Positions 8,288 through 17,487 of a DNA stretch of 64,000 nucleotides are shown piece after piece. The stretch is from assembly GCF_027912495.1 (NCBI RefSeq), contig NZ_CP115463.1:1263501-1327500 (forward strand), written 5' to 3'. How positions within the stretch are numbered: position 1 is the first letter of the stretch; each line of letters opens with the position of its first letter. The DNA comes from Caulobacter sp. NIBR1757. Lineage in GTDB: Bacteria; Pseudomonadota; Alphaproteobacteria; Caulobacterales; Caulobacteraceae. The notes beneath the pieces were generated by a model, which had not been told where the DNA came from, ran no database searches, and was given only the letters and a program-made list of their open reading frames with translations. The translations under genes were made by a program, and so were the position numbers.

Positions 8288-8751
8288 GCGGCCTCGGCTT
8301 CCAGGTCGGGCAGAATGCGATCCAGCGCCACAAGGCTGATCATCCGGCCGTCGACGGCCAGGATGCCGCGAACGAAGTTGCGGACCGTGTCGCAAGCGAC
8401 GTCCGGCGTCGGCTGAATGACGTCCCCGGTCACGGTCAGGATGTCCGACACCGCATCGACCAGCAGCCCGACCAGTCGCGCGCCGATATGGGTGACGATG
8501 ATCACGTGTCGATCCGAGGGAACGGCCGGCTCGCGGCCCAGGCGACAGTTGAAGTCGACGATCGGCAGGACCGCGCCACGCAGGTTGATCACGCCGCAGA
8601 CGTAGGACGGCGTCTGGGGCAGGGTGGTCGAGGGCGTCCAGCCGCGGATCTCCCGCACGGCCATGATGTCCACGCAGAATTCCTGGTCTCCGGCCCGGAA
8701 GGAGACCAGTTCGCGGCTGGATTCACTGGGGGTGGTGGCGACGTCGGTCAT
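8284..8751 (-). CDS. cheW: CheW chemotaxis coupling protein
   Basis: A 155-residue CheW. It shows [20 protein letters not shown], the conserved [15 protein letters not shown] and [11 protein letters not shown]. It bridges chemoreceptors and CheA in the cytoplasmic array. It lies 2 nt after cheA and overlaps cheR by 4 nt. Length and motifs are normal. Confidence 0.94.
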   Translation of the reverse strand: MTDVATTPSESSRELVSFRAGDQEFCVDIMAVREIRGWTPSTTLPQTPSYVCGVINLRGAVLPIVDFNCRLGREPAVPSDRHVIIVTHIGARLVGLLVDAVSDILTVTGDVIQPTPDVACDTVRNFVRGILAVDGRMISLVALDRILPDLEAEAA

Positions 8752-8753
8752 GT

Positions 8754-10886
8754 TCAGCTCGCGAGGGCCAGGGATGGGATTGCGGTCGCGCGGCCACCGC
8801 GCAAGGCGATGACGGCGTCGACGTCGAGGATCAGGGCGACACGGCCGTCGCCCAGGATGGTCGCGGCGGCGATGCCGGCGACCTGCTGGAAGTTGGCCTC
8901 GAGGCTCTTGATGACCACCTGACGCTGACCCTGGATGCCATCGACAAGCAGCGCCGCTCGCCCGCCGCCCTCATTCTCGACCAGCAGGCAGACACCGGCG
9001 CAGGGGGTGTCGGTCTCCGGCCGCCAGCCGAGCACCGCGCCGATGTCGATCAGGGGCACGAAGGCGTCACGCACGGCGATGACCCGGCTGGAAGGCCCCA
9101 GGGTGCGGACATCGGCCGGCTTGGGCTGCAGGGTTTCGATGATCGAGGTCAGGGGCGTGACCAGGGTCTGGTCGCCGACACTGACGACCATGCCGTCCAG
9201 TACCGCCAGGGTCAGCGGCAGGCTCATGGTGAAGGTCGATCCCTTGCCGGGGTTCGAGGTGATGGTGATGCGGCCGCCGAGCGCCTGGATGGAGCGTTTG
9301 ACCACGTCCATGCCGACACCACGCCCGGAGATGTTCGATATCGCTGAAGCGGTCGAAAAGCCGGGCAGGAACAACAGGTTGTCGACTTCCTCGTCGCTGA
9401 GCAAAGCTTCGGGGTCGATCAGGCCCTTGTCGATGGCGATCTGGCGAACCCGCGGCCGATTGATGCCGGCCCCGTCGTCGCCGACCTCGATGACAATGCG
9501 GCCCGAGCGGTGCAGGGCGGCCAGACGGACCGTGCCTTCCGCCGGCTTGCCGGCCGCGCGGCGTTCGGCCGGGCTTTCGAGGCCATGGTCAATGGCGTTG
9601 CGGATCATATGGGTGATCGGGTCGCTCAGGCGCTCGATGACCGTCTTGTCGACCTCGGTGCCTTCGCCCTCGGTAACAAGCCGGACTTCCTTGCCTGTGC
9701 TGGCGGCGATCTCGCGGACCAGACGCGGCATGCGCTGGAACACCGATTTCACCGGCTGGGCCCGGATGGCCATGACGCTGTCCTGGATCTCGCGGGTCAG
9801 CTGTTCCAGCTCGTCAAGGCCGACCGCGACATTGGACGAGCGGGCAAAGCCGGACTCTCCGACCCGCTGGGCCAGCATGGCCTGGTTGATCACCAACTCG
9901 CCGACCAGGTCGATCAGGCGGTCCACCCGCTCGAGATCGACACGAATGGTGGCCGGGGAGGCGTTTGCGGCCGCAGCCGACGCCCGCGCCGGTCCGGCGG
10001 CGTCGGTCGGCGCGTCCGGCTGGGCGACCGGGATCGCCGGGACGACCTGGTCGATCACTGCCTGGACCTCGCCCTCCGGGGCCGGCGGCGCCGGTTGGCG
10101 GGCTTGCGCAAGCAAGGCCTCGATGTCCAGCCCTGGCGGTTCGACGGCCAGGGGTTCGATGCTCAGGCTACAGTCGCCATCGACGAACTCGAAAACCTCG
10201 GCGACCGTGTCGCGAGGGCAATCGGCGGTCAGGTCGATCGTCCAGGCCAGATAGGCGCCCTCGGCGTCCAGAGCCTCCAGATCGGGCAGGCCGTCATCAT
10301 CGAGGACGGCGGTGCAGGGACCCAGACGTTCCATTTCGCGCAGCAGCGGCGCGATGTCGTTGGCCTTGGCGTACATCCCCGCCGCCGGGCGGATCCGAAC
10401 CCGCCAGCCACCGGCCGGGCTGTCCAGGCCGACCTTCAGCGGGGTGAAGCCCATCTCGTCGGCTTCGGGTTCGGGGGGGGCGGCTGCCCCGACGGCCGGG
10501 GTTTCCTGGGTCATGGCGGCCAGTTCGCCGGCCAGGGCGGCGGACCGCGCCAGATCGACGTCGGTTCCGTGCTGGGCCGCCCCGACATGGTCGCTGAGCA
10601 TGTCGGCGGCCCGCAGCATGATCTTCAGGGCCGGCTCGTCGATAGCCAGCCGGCCGCCGCGCATCTCGTCCAGAGTCGTTTCGAAGACGTGGGCGAAGGC
10701 GACCAGGTCGTCCATGCCAAAGGCGCCGGCGCCGCCCTTGACCGAATGCACGGCCCGGAAGACGGCGTTGATGGTCTCATCATCGCCTTCGCCGGTTTCC
10801 AGCGCCATCAGTCCGGCTTCCAGGTCGGCCAGCAATTCCTGGCATTCCTGGAAGAAGGTTCCCTTGATCTGTTCGAGCGCGTCCAC
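8754..10886 (-). CDS. cheA: CheA chemotaxis histidine kinase
   Basis: A 710-residue CheA with all parts. The Hpt domain has its phospho-His at H47 ([13 protein letters not shown]). A second middle region follows, then the dimerisation helices beginning near [19 protein letters not shown]. The HATPase domain has the N box ([12 protein letters not shown]), G boxes ([23 protein letters not shown]), and a C-terminal CheW-like regulatory domain. It autophosphorylates under receptor control and donates phosphate to the CheY proteins. CheB, its other usual target, has lost its receiver here. The gene lies 14 nt after the first cheY. Confidence 0.95.
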   Translation of the reverse strand: MDALEQIKGTFFQECQELLADLEAGLMALETGEGDDETINAVFRAVHSVKGGAGAFGMDDLVAFAHVFETTLDEMRGGRLAIDEPALKIMLRAADMLSDHVGAAQHGTDVDLARSAALAGELAAMTQETPAVGAAAPPEPEADEMGFTPLKVGLDSPAGGWRVRIRPAAGMYAKANDIAPLLREMERLGPCTAVLDDDGLPDLEALDAEGAYLAWTIDLTADCPRDTVAEVFEFVDGDCSLSIEPLAVEPPGLDIEALLAQARQPAPPAPEGEVQAVIDQVVPAIPVAQPDAPTDAAGPARASAAAANASPATIRVDLERVDRLIDLVGELVINQAMLAQRVGESGFARSSNVAVGLDELEQLTREIQDSVMAIRAQPVKSVFQRMPRLVREIAASTGKEVRLVTEGEGTEVDKTVIERLSDPITHMIRNAIDHGLESPAERRAAGKPAEGTVRLAALHRSGRIVIEVGDDGAGINRPRVRQIAIDKGLIDPEALLSDEEVDNLLFLPGFSTASAISNISGRGVGMDVVKRSIQALGGRITITSNPGKGSTFTMSLPLTLAVLDGMVVSVGDQTLVTPLTSIIETLQPKPADVRTLGPSSRVIAVRDAFVPLIDIGAVLGWRPETDTPCAGVCLLVENEGGGRAALLVDGIQGQRQVVIKSLEANFQQVAGIAAATILGDGRVALILDVDAVIALRGGRATAIPSLALAS

Positions 10887-10900
10887 GATTTTGCTCTCCG

Positions 10901-11266
10901 TCAGGCCGCGACGCGACGGATGGCTTCGACCAGCTTGGCCGGGCTGAATGGCTTGACGATCCAGCCCGTGGCGCCGGCCTGACGGGCGCGGTCCTTCTTG
11001 GCCGGGTCGCTTTCGGTGGTCAGCACCAGGATCGGCACGCCGCGGTATCGCGGATCCTTGCGGACGCCCTCGATGAAGCCGAAGCCGTCCATGCGTGGCA
11101 TGTTGATGTCGGTGACGATGACCTGCGGGTTCGATTGACCCAACACTTCCAGGCCATGCACGCCATCGACCGCCTGGGCGACATCGAATCCGGCATCCTT
11201 GAGGGCCAGCATCAGCATGTCCCGCATGGTGCGGGAATCATCGACGGTCAGGACTTTGAGGCTCAT
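10901..11266 (-). CDS. cheY: CheY-type response regulator (cheYI position)
   Basis: A 121-residue stand-alone receiver with a full active site: acidic pair in LTVDDS, phosphate acceptor in IVTDINMPRMDG, Thr in LVLTTESD, Lys in IVKPFSP. It lies between the STAS gene and cheA and overlaps the STAS gene by 4 nt (ATGA). It is probably the receiver nearest to CheA in the phosphorelay; the split of roles between the cheY copies cannot be read from sequence. Confidence 0.92.
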   Translation of the reverse strand: MSLKVLTVDDSRTMRDMLMLALKDAGFDVAQAVDGVHGLEVLGQSNPQVIVTDINMPRMDGFGFIEGVRKDPRYRGVPILVLTTESDPAKKDRARQAGATGWIVKPFSPAKLVEAIRRVAA

Positions 11267-11535
11267 GCGGCGAACTCCGGAAGGGCGTCGGCGCCGGTCA
11301 GGCGCAGAATGTCGAGGAAGGTTGGCGAGGGCTGCACCAGGCTGAGCTGGTGGCCGTCGGCCTCCCAGGTGCGGATCGCGGAGATGAGCACCTGCAGGCC
11401 CAGTCCGCCGATTCGCCGGACCGCCGAGGCATCGACCTCGAGGTCCTGGCCGCGGTGCTCGAGTAGCGCGCCGCGGAGCGCCGACACCGAAGCGGCGTCG
11501 ATCACTTCCGGCAGCATCAGGGGGGCTTCGGCCAT
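11263..11535 (-). CDS. cheX: STAS-domain protein at the cheX position
   Basis: A 90-residue STAS-domain protein. It has the STAS core VDASAVRRIGGLGLQVLISA, where Ser replaces or flanks the phosphorylatable position seen in SpoIIAA-like proteins. This is the gene called cheX in the Caulobacter cluster, not the CheY-phosphatase CheX of spirochaetes. It overlaps cheY by 4 nt. Its 5' side, three bases away, is a remnant of a second mcp C-terminus, and a decayed copy of its own first codons lies at 11876 and below. Confidence 0.78.
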   Translation of the reverse strand: MAEAPLMLPEVIDAASVSALRGALLEHRGQDLEVDASAVRRIGGLGLQVLISAIRTWEADGHQLSLVQPSPTFLDILRLTGADALPEFAA

Positions 11536-11538
11536 GGG

Positions 11539-11622
11539 TTAGAATTCCTCCCAGCTGTCGTGCTGTGGCGCGGTTACAATCCGGCTGGTGGAGCCGGATT
11601 TCGGGCGCAGCCATCCTTGTTA
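11539..11622 (-). pseudogene. Remnant of a second chemoreceptor gene, last ~26 codons
   Basis: Read on the minus strand, the last 26 codons before a TAA at 11539 give RPKSGSTSRIVTAPQHDSWEEF, preceded by an in-frame stop at 11620-11622. The tail APQ(H/Q)DSWEEF is nearly identical to the end of the intact receptor at 11882. The distance from stop to the next gene start is the same three bases (CCC) as at the intact mcp. This is the 3' end of a duplicated mcp whose body has been deleted. Confidence 0.75.
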
Positions 11623-11759
11623 CTGAATAGATTTAATCTGAACTGCATGCAGGGTTAGGGGAAAACGCGTATGACCAAAACGCGCTTAGAACTTCCACGG
11701 CTTCTGTTGTCGCTCTTGGTTTGCGGTTGAGACTACAAGCCGCGGTGCGACGGACCATG

Positions 11760-11878
11760 TCTTTCAGGACGTCGATGATCCGGTGTCGGCCGATCGCCCG
11801 ACCGCTGCTGCGGCGCATGGCGCGAAGGGCCGAGGCCTGGTCGATGACTTCCGGCGGGGTCAGTGGCCGGCAAGCCAC
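11760..11878 (-). pseudogene. Remnant of a second STAS (cheX) gene, 5' end
   Basis: From a GTG at 11878 the minus strand reads ACRPLTPPEVIDQASALRAM, which aligns with the start of the intact cheX (APLMLPEVIDAASVSALRGA) with a two-codon deletion, and then loses similarity. It starts three bases after the intact mcp stop, as cheX does after the mcp remnant. About 140 bp between this and the mcp remnant (11623-11759) shows no recognisable gene. Confidence 0.65.
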
Positions 11879-11881
11879 GGG

Positions 11882-13477
11882 CTAGAATTCCTCCCAGCTG
11901 TCTTGCTGAGGCGCGACCGCCGTTTGACTGGTGGTCTTCAGGGCTGGCGCCGAGGCGCGATTGCGCAAGCCATTGGTGGAAGAGCTTCCCGTGCGTGGCG
12001 CGTCACGATGGTTCACCGGTTCGGCCTCGACCTTGAACCTGGCGACGAGTCGAACCAGCTGATCGGCCTCCTGGGAAAGGGAGTGACTGGCGGCCGTGGA
12101 TTGCTCGACCATGGCGGCGTTCTGCTGCGTCACCTGGTCCATCTGGTTGACGGCGGTGTTGACCTGAGTGAGGGCGGTCGCCTGTTCCTGGGTCGAGGCG
12201 GTGATCTCCTGGACGAGGCCGGTCATCTCCGCGACCTTCGCAACGATGCGCTGCAAGGCTTCGCCCGTCTGGCCGACAAGGTCGACGCCCTGACCAACTT
12301 GCCGGGAAGAGGCGGAGATCAGGGTCTTGATCTCCTTGGCCGCCTCGGCCGAGCGCTGCGCCAAGGCGCGAACTTCCTGGGCCACGACCGCGAAGCCCCG
12401 ACCGGCGTCGCCGGCCCGCGCCGCCTCGACGCCGGCGTTGAGGGCCAGCAGGTTGGTCTGGAAGGCGATCTCGTCGATGACTCCGATGATCTGGCTGATC
12501 TGCTGGGCCGACTGCTCGATCTGGCCCATGGCCGCCACCGCATCGCGAACCACGACGCCCGACTTCTCGGCGTCGTCACGCGCGCCCGAGACCACGATGT
12601 TGGCCTGATTGGCCCCGTCGGCTGTCCGCTTCACCGTGGCGGTGATTTCGTCCAGGGCGGCGGCCGTCTCCTCCAGTGTCGCGGCTTGATGCTCCGTGCG
12701 CCGGGACAGATCGTCGGCCGCCTGGCTGATCTCGCCGGCGCCCGTCCGCATGCCGTTCACATTGACGGTGATGACACCCATGGCCTCTTCGAGCTTGACC
12801 ATGGCCTGGTTGAAGTCGGCCTGCAGCTGACTGTAGGCAGGGGGAACCTCACCCCGGATGCGGTAGGTCAGGTCACCCTCGGCGAGCTTCGAAACCCCGT
12901 CGCCGAAGCTGGTGACGACGGCCTGGCTTGCCGCGAGCGCTTCGGCCTCAACCGCCCGTTGACGCGCGTCCGCCGCCTCGATGTAGGTCGAGATGACGAT
13001 GTCCATGTCGAGGAGGGCGGCTTTGGTGACCAGCGAGATGACGCGCGGCAACTCGTCGCTGTCCTGGTCCGCGGGCTTGGCGAACATCCGCTTGGATCGC
13101 GCCGGCCCCGCCATCAGGGTCTGGAGCAGTTTTTCGAGGATCAGGGCGTAGCCGCCGATGTACCAGCGTGGCTCCAGGCCGATCCTGGCGTGCATCTCAC
13201 CGATGCGATGAACGCTGTCGACATAGTTCCCGTCGAACCGGCCGCTGGCGATGGCGCCCCAATGCCGCTGTTGCGCGCCCTTCGCGCCCTGCAGCATCCG
13301 TTCGTCAGCAAAGAAGCGCTTCACGTCGGGGAATTGGCGTACCTGATCGTAGAAATAGTCGAGACTGGCGGGCAATGCCGCGATGATACGGTCTGAATAG
13401 CGCTCAAGTAAGCGTGTCGCCTCAGCATCGAATTTCAGGAATTCGAGACGCTGGCGTAGAATGTCATTATTCGACAT
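11882..13477 (-). CDS. Globin-coupled methyl-accepting chemotaxis protein (soluble)
   Basis: A 531-residue receptor with no membrane segment. Residues about 1-160 form a globin-coupled sensor domain (protoglobin-like), with [20 protein letters not shown]96 in this motif is the likely proximal heme ligand. A HAMP-like stretch ([16 protein letters not shown]) leads to the signalling coiled coil with the conserved hairpin [20 protein letters not shown]. The C-terminus DSWEEF fits the CheR/CheB docking pattern W-x-x-F. The probable role is O2 (or redox) sensing for aerotaxis, as in HemAT. It heads the che operon. Confidence 0.88.
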   Translation of the reverse strand: MSNNDILRQRLEFLKFDAEATRLLERYSDRIIAALPASLDYFYDQVRQFPDVKRFFADERMLQGAKGAQQRHWGAIASGRFDGNYVDSVHRIGEMHARIGLEPRWYIGGYALILEKLLQTLMAGPARSKRMFAKPADQDSDELPRVISLVTKAALLDMDIVISTYIEAADARQRAVEAEALAASQAVVTSFGDGVSKLAEGDLTYRIRGEVPPAYSQLQADFNQAMVKLEEAMGVITVNVNGMRTGAGEISQAADDLSRRTEHQAATLEETAAALDEITATVKRTADGANQANIVVSGARDDAEKSGVVVRDAVAAMGQIEQSAQQISQIIGVIDEIAFQTNLLALNAGVEAARAGDAGRGFAVVAQEVRALAQRSAEAAKEIKTLISASSRQVGQGVDLVGQTGEALQRIVAKVAEMTGLVQEITASTQEQATALTQVNTAVNQMDQVTQQNAAMVEQSTAASHSLSQEADQLVRLVARFKVEAEPVNHRDAPRTGSSSTNGLRNRASAPALKTTSQTAVAPQQDSWEEF

Positions 13478-13830
13478 GGTCAGATTCCCGGAATTCGAAT
13501 GACGAGCCGGTGGAATGTCGGCGGCTCATTGCTGTCTCGATCGGTCCAGCAGTTTGTGAGACGGAATTTCGATCCGATGTCCTGGCGGTGCAGGCTGGAA
13601 TCTGACGGTGATGCGAGGGCAAGGGCCGACGTCCTGGATAGCTGTTTGACTTCGGCAGTTTCGAGCGCAGACGGCAAATGCATCCATAAGGTTGAGTTCC
13701 GTTGAAACCCCTACGTATTGTTCCGTAATTCAATCGGTAGGTTACGTAGAATCCCGTATCGACCGGGGATGGCGCCTATGCCACCACTCTGAGGGGCAGC
13801 TTCGCGCCGCCTGGCGCGGGACAGGCTGGT
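13478..13830. other. Divergent intergenic region between the che operon and fixLJ
   Basis: This 353-bp gap separates the divergent mcp and fixL genes and must carry promoters for both. I see no credible gene in it. The only structured signals are two TACGTA palindromes near fixL (13712 and 13743). Confidence 0.6.
13711..13749 (+). promoter_or_regulatory. Pair of TACGTA palindromes upstream of fixL
   Basis: CTACGTATT begins at 13711 and TTACGTAGA at 13742. The TACGTA cores are 31 bp apart, about three helical turns. FixJ sites known from rhizobia have the form GTAMGTAG, and TTACGTAG resembles it. A role in feedback control of fixLJ is an inference; no site of this type has been checked here. 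Confidence 0.35.
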
Positions 13831-15282
13831 ATGTCCTACTGGCGACCCATGATCCGAAAAGGCCTCTACGGACCTCCTCTGGCAGCGTTGATCGCGGCGA
13901 TTGCGCTGGCGCCGGCCTTTGCTTTCCCGATGGTCAGCCATTCGGGCTACCTGTTCGGGATCGCGGCCATCCTGGTCGGCAGGGCGCTGATCGGAACAGC
14001 CGGCACGGTGTCCGCCGGCGTGGTTGTGACGATCGTTGCCCCCCTCCTGGACCGACGAGCGGGCATCCCGATTGGCGAGGGCATCACTCGATTCCTGCTG
14101 TTCGTCGCCATCGCCTTCGCCATCACCTACTGGACCGAGCGTATCCGGCGTTACGAGCTGGCCTCCGCGGCGGGTATCGGAGAACTGGCGGGCCGGGAAG
14201 CGGTGCTGCGATCGATCCTCGACACAGGTCCCGACGCCATGCTGACCATGGACGCCCGCGGCGTAGTGACCCGCTTCAGCGCCGCCGCCGAGAAGATGTT
14301 CGGCTGGCGGCCCGGCGAGGTGGTCGGCCACAACGTCAGCATGCTGATGCCGGAGCCCTACCAGGGCGAGCACGACGGCTACATCGAGCGTTATCTACGC
14401 ACGGGCGACAGGCAGATCATTGGTAAGAGCCGCGAGGTCATCGGCCAGCGCAAGGACGGCTCGACCTTTCCGATGATGCTGCACGTCGGCGAGTTCCGGG
14501 TTGGCGAGTCCCTGGAGTTCACCGGCTTTGTTCACGACCTGACCGCCCTGGCCGGGGCCAAGGCGCAGGGCGAGGAGTTGCGCAATCAGCTGAGTCATGT
14601 CTGGCGGATGAATTCCCTGGGCGAGATGGCCGCCGTCCTGGCCCACGAATTGAACCAGCCGTTGTCGGCCATCTCCAACTATATGCGGGGCGCCCGCAAC
14701 ATCGTGACCGCCAGCGAGACCCCCGATGAAGACCTGATCACCGCCGTCGATCAGGCAGGCGCCCAGGCGTTGAGGGCCGGAGAGATCATCCGGCGCATGC
14801 GGGCCATGCTGGCGCGCGATACCGACGCCCGTACGCCCCAGAGCCTGCGCGACCTCATCGTCGAGATGGACGCCCTGGTCGCTATCATGGCCCGCGACAG
14901 CGACGCCCGGGTCGCCTACGAGCTGACGGAGGGCGAGGACATCGTTGCCGTCGATCGAATCCAGATCCAGCAGGTGATCGGCAACCTGGTCCGAAACGCC
15001 CTCGAAGCGATGAAGGACCAGGCGATTCGCCGGGTCGAAGTCGTCAGTCTACGGGATGGGGACCGCATGGTCGTCCGGATCGAGGACAGTGGGCCGGGGC
15101 TCGGCGACAAGTCGCCGGAAACCCTGTTCGAGCCGCTCGTCAGCACGAAGAGCCAGGGGATGGGACTGGGTCTGTCGATTTCGCGCGCCATCCTGGCCGA
15201 TCATGACGGCACGATATGGGTCGAAGAGTCGCGGTTGGGTGGAGTCGCCTTTTGCTTTAGCCTCCCGTCGAGCGCACAATGA
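13831..15282 (+). CDS. fixL: FixL oxygen-sensing histidine kinase
   Basis: A 483-residue kinase. Several N-terminal hydrophobic helices (about 12-100) anchor it. The heme PAS domain (about 121-240) keeps key FixL residues by alignment with Bradyrhizobium FixL: H181 in EHDGY is the proximal heme ligand (H200 there), R187 and R201 match R206 and R220, I196 matches I215. Q195 replaces H214. The kinase core has H272 in LAHELNQPLSAI, the N box NLVRNALEAM and G box GMGLGLSISRAI. O2 bound to heme shuts the kinase off in the family. fixJ follows 24 nt downstream. Confidence 0.93.
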   Translation: MSYWRPMIRKGLYGPPLAALIAAIALAPAFAFPMVSHSGYLFGIAAILVGRALIGTAGTVSAGVVVTIVAPLLDRRAGIPIGEGITRFLLFVAIAFAITYWTERIRRYELASAAGIGELAGREAVLRSILDTGPDAMLTMDARGVVTRFSAAAEKMFGWRPGEVVGHNVSMLMPEPYQGEHDGYIERYLRTGDRQIIGKSREVIGQRKDGSTFPMMLHVGEFRVGESLEFTGFVHDLTALAGAKAQGEELRNQLSHVWRMNSLGEMAAVLAHELNQPLSAISNYMRGARNIVTASETPDEDLITAVDQAGAQALRAGEIIRRMRAMLARDTDARTPQSLRDLIVEMDALVAIMARDSDARVAYELTEGEDIVAVDRIQIQQVIGNLVRNALEAMKDQAIRRVEVVSLRDGDRMVVRIEDSGPGLGDKSPETLFEPLVSTKSQGMGLGLSISRAILADHDGTIWVEESRLGGVAFCFSLPSSAQ

Positions 15283-15306
15283 AGCGCCCGCGGGAGGGAA
15301 CTGAAC

Positions 15307-15915
15307 TTGAAGGATCGGACGGTCTTCATTGTCGATGACGATGGGCCGGTGCGCGAGTCCTTGAAGTTCCTGTTTCGCACCGAGGGTTTGACCTGCCGTG
15401 CCTACGAGTCGGCCCTCGCGTTCCTTGCCCAGCTGCAGCCGACTGAGCGAGGGTGCCTGGTCACCGACGTGCGGATGCCCGAGATGGACGGCCTGGAACT
15501 GATCGCCGCCCTGCGGGCCCGCGACAGTCAGCTACCGATCATCGTCATCACGGGCCATGCTGACGTTCCCATGGCGGTTCGGGCGATGAAGGCCGGGGTG
15601 TTCGACTTCATCGAGAAGCCGTTCGACAGCGACATCATGCTGCGGGCGGTCCGGGCCTGCCTGGAGAAGGTCGATAACAGCGAGGCGCGTCTTTCCGAAC
15701 GCCTTACGATCGACAATCGCATGTCCACCCTGACCGAACGTGAGCGCCAGGTGCTCGACGCCATCGTCGAGGGCCTGTCGAACAAGGAAGTCGCCCTCAG
15801 CCTGTCGATCAGCCCGCGGACCGTCGAGATCTACCGGGCCAATGTCATGACCAAGATGCAGGCCGACAGCCTGTCGGCCCTGGTCCGGATGTCCCTCACC
15901 GCCAAGGCCGCCTGA
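15307..15915 (+). CDS. fixJ: FixJ response regulator
   Basis: A 202-residue regulator starting at TTG 15307, with GGGAGGG 8 nt upstream. The receiver has D54 in LVTDVRMPEMDG, VITGHAD and EKPFDSD. A LuxR/GerE helix-turn-helix follows (LTERERQVLDAIVEGLSNKE, then SISPRTVEIYRANVMTKM). Phosphorylated by FixL, FixJ activates fixK and other microaerobic genes in relatives. The FNR/FixK boxes at hemN and ompW just downstream fit such a cascade, but no fixK gene is in the window. Confidence 0.93.
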   Translation: MKDRTVFIVDDDGPVRESLKFLFRTEGLTCRAYESALAFLAQLQPTERGCLVTDVRMPEMDGLELIAALRARDSQLPIIVITGHADVPMAVRAMKAGVFDFIEKPFDSDIMLRAVRACLEKVDNSEARLSERLTIDNRMSTLTERERQVLDAIVEGLSNKEVALSLSISPRTVEIYRANVMTKMQADSLSALVRMSLTAKAA

Positions 15916-15920
15916 TTGGC

Positions 15921-15934
15921 TTGACCTGTATCAA
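15921..15934 (+). promoter_or_regulatory. FNR/FixK-type box upstream of hemN
   Basis: TTGACCTGTATCAA matches the FNR/FixK consensus TTGAT-N4-ATCAA with one mismatch. It is centred about 68 bp upstream of the hemN start and 5 bp after the fixJ stop. hemN is a common FixK/FNR target. Confidence 0.72.
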
Positions 15935-15995
15935 GGCGGTCAGGCCGCCGCCGGACAGATTGCGCCCGACGGCCTGATGGCCAGTGGAGCAGACC

Positions 15996-17393
15996 ATGGC
16001 CCAGCCGGCGACGATATCCCCGACCGTTTCTGACGACACCGCGCGCCGACAGGATCTGGCGGCCCGGTTCGATGGCCGCGCGCCGCGCTACACCAGCTAC
16101 CCGACCGCGGTGCAGTTCACGCCGGCTGTCGATGCGCCGACCTATCGGGGCTGGCTGGCGGCGCTGCCCCCGGCCGAGGCGGTGTCGCTCTATGTGCATG
16201 TGCCGCTCTGCGCCCGGTTATGCTGGTACTGCGGCTGCAACACCCGCGCGGTCAACCGGCGGGAGCCGGTCAGCCGTTATGTCGAGGATCTGGCGCTCGA
16301 GCTCGGCCTGCTCGAGACCGCCTTGCCGGGCAAGCTGCGGGCCCGTGCCCTGCATCTGGGCGGCGGCACGCCCAACATGCTGTCGCCCGACGATCTCGCC
16401 CGGCTGTTCGCCGCGCTACGCCACGCCTTTGAGTTTTCGCCGGACATCGAGGTAGCGGCGGAACTCGATCCGGCGGTGCTGACCCGTGACTGGGTGGTGG
16501 CGGCCGCCCAGCACGGTCTCAACCGGGCAAGCCTCGGCGTCCAGGACCTGTCGCCGATCGTGCAGGCGGCGGTCAACCGGATCGAGCCCTTCGAGGTGAT
16601 CGAGCGCGCCGTCGGCTGGCTGCGCGAGGTCGGGGTGCTGTCGATCAACCTCGATCTGATGTACGGCCTGCCGCGCCAGACGACAGCCGACGTGCTGAAC
16701 ACCCTGCGCCAGGTGCTGACCCTGCGCCCCGAACGCCTGGCCCTGTTCGGCTACGCCCATGTGCCGTGGATGAAGAGCCACCAGCAGCTGATCGAGGACG
16801 CGGCCCTGCCGGGTCCGGTCGAACGCCTGGACCAGAGCGAGGCGGCGGCCGACTTCCTGGCCTCCGAGGGCTATGTCCGCATTGGCCTGGACCACTACGC
16901 CCTGCCCAGCGACGAGATGGCCATCGCCCAGGCGGCCGGCCGTCTGCACCGGAACTTCCAGGGGTACACGACCGACGCGGCGGGAACGCTGATCGGCATC
17001 GGGGCCTCGTCGATCGGACGGCTGCCGCAGGGCTTCGTGCAGAATCAGACCGCCGAGCTCAGCTGGCGAAAGGCGCTGGAAGCCGGCGACCTGCCGATCG
17101 CGCGTGGCGTGGCGCTGACGCCCGACGACCACTTCCGGGGCGAGATCATAGAGCGGCTTATGTGTGACCTGACCGTGGACCTGGCGGCCATTTGCGCGCG
17201 GCACGGCCGCCAGACCGGCGACCTGGCCGGCGCCGTGGCCAGTCTGGCGCCGTTGGCGGCGGAGGGCCTGGTGCGAATGACCCCTACGGGCCTGACGGTG
17301 ACCCAGGCCGGCCGGCCGGTCCTGAGGTCGGTCTGCGCCGCCTTCGACAGCTATCTCGATCCGTCGGCGCAACGCCATTCAAAGGCCATCTGA
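15996..17393 (+). CDS. hemN: HemN oxygen-independent coproporphyrinogen III oxidase
   Basis: A 465-residue radical-SAM enzyme that makes protoporphyrinogen IX without O2. The 4Fe-4S motif is C72-x3-C76-x2-C79 (CARLCWYCGCN), followed by LHLGGGTPNML and, near the middle, LDLMYGLPRQT. The length suits true HemN rather than the shorter HemW. An ATG at 15996 has GGAG 6 nt upstream; a GTG at 15984 is in frame but itself overlaps that GGAG. The FNR/FixK box at 15921 suggests induction at low O2, in step with cbb3 oxidase. Confidence 0.93.
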   Translation: MAQPATISPTVSDDTARRQDLAARFDGRAPRYTSYPTAVQFTPAVDAPTYRGWLAALPPAEAVSLYVHVPLCARLCWYCGCNTRAVNRREPVSRYVEDLALELGLLETALPGKLRARALHLGGGTPNMLSPDDLARLFAALRHAFEFSPDIEVAAELDPAVLTRDWVVAAAQHGLNRASLGVQDLSPIVQAAVNRIEPFEVIERAVGWLREVGVLSINLDLMYGLPRQTTADVLNTLRQVLTLRPERLALFGYAHVPWMKSHQQLIEDAALPGPVERLDQSEAAADFLASEGYVRIGLDHYALPSDEMAIAQAAGRLHRNFQGYTTDAAGTLIGIGASSIGRLPQGFVQNQTAELSWRKALEAGDLPIARGVALTPDDHFRGEIIERLMCDLTVDLAAICARHGRQTGDLAGAVASLAPLAAEGLVRMTPTGLTVTQAGRPVLRSVCAAFDSYLDPSAQRHSKAI

Positions 17394-17403
17394 GGCCTTC
17401 GAT

Positions 17404-17417
17404 TTGATGCCGATCAA
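17404..17417 (+). promoter_or_regulatory. Perfect FNR/FixK box upstream of ompW
   Basis: TTGATGCCGATCAA is an exact TTGAT-N4-ATCAA palindrome. It is centred about 77 bp before the ompW start, 11 bp after the hemN stop. Confidence 0.82.
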
Positions 17418-17487
17418 GGCCGGGCCCGGAGGAAATGCGACTCTCCCCGCGATCTCAACGAAGGTCGATCAAAAGGGGATAACCGAG

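Noticed and set aside
13831-15282. FixL might lack its heme ligand, because the residue aligned with H214 of Bradyrhizobium FixL is Gln.
   Set aside because: H214 is a propionate contact, not the axial ligand. The proximal His (H181 in EHDGY) and the distal Arg and Ile are all present.
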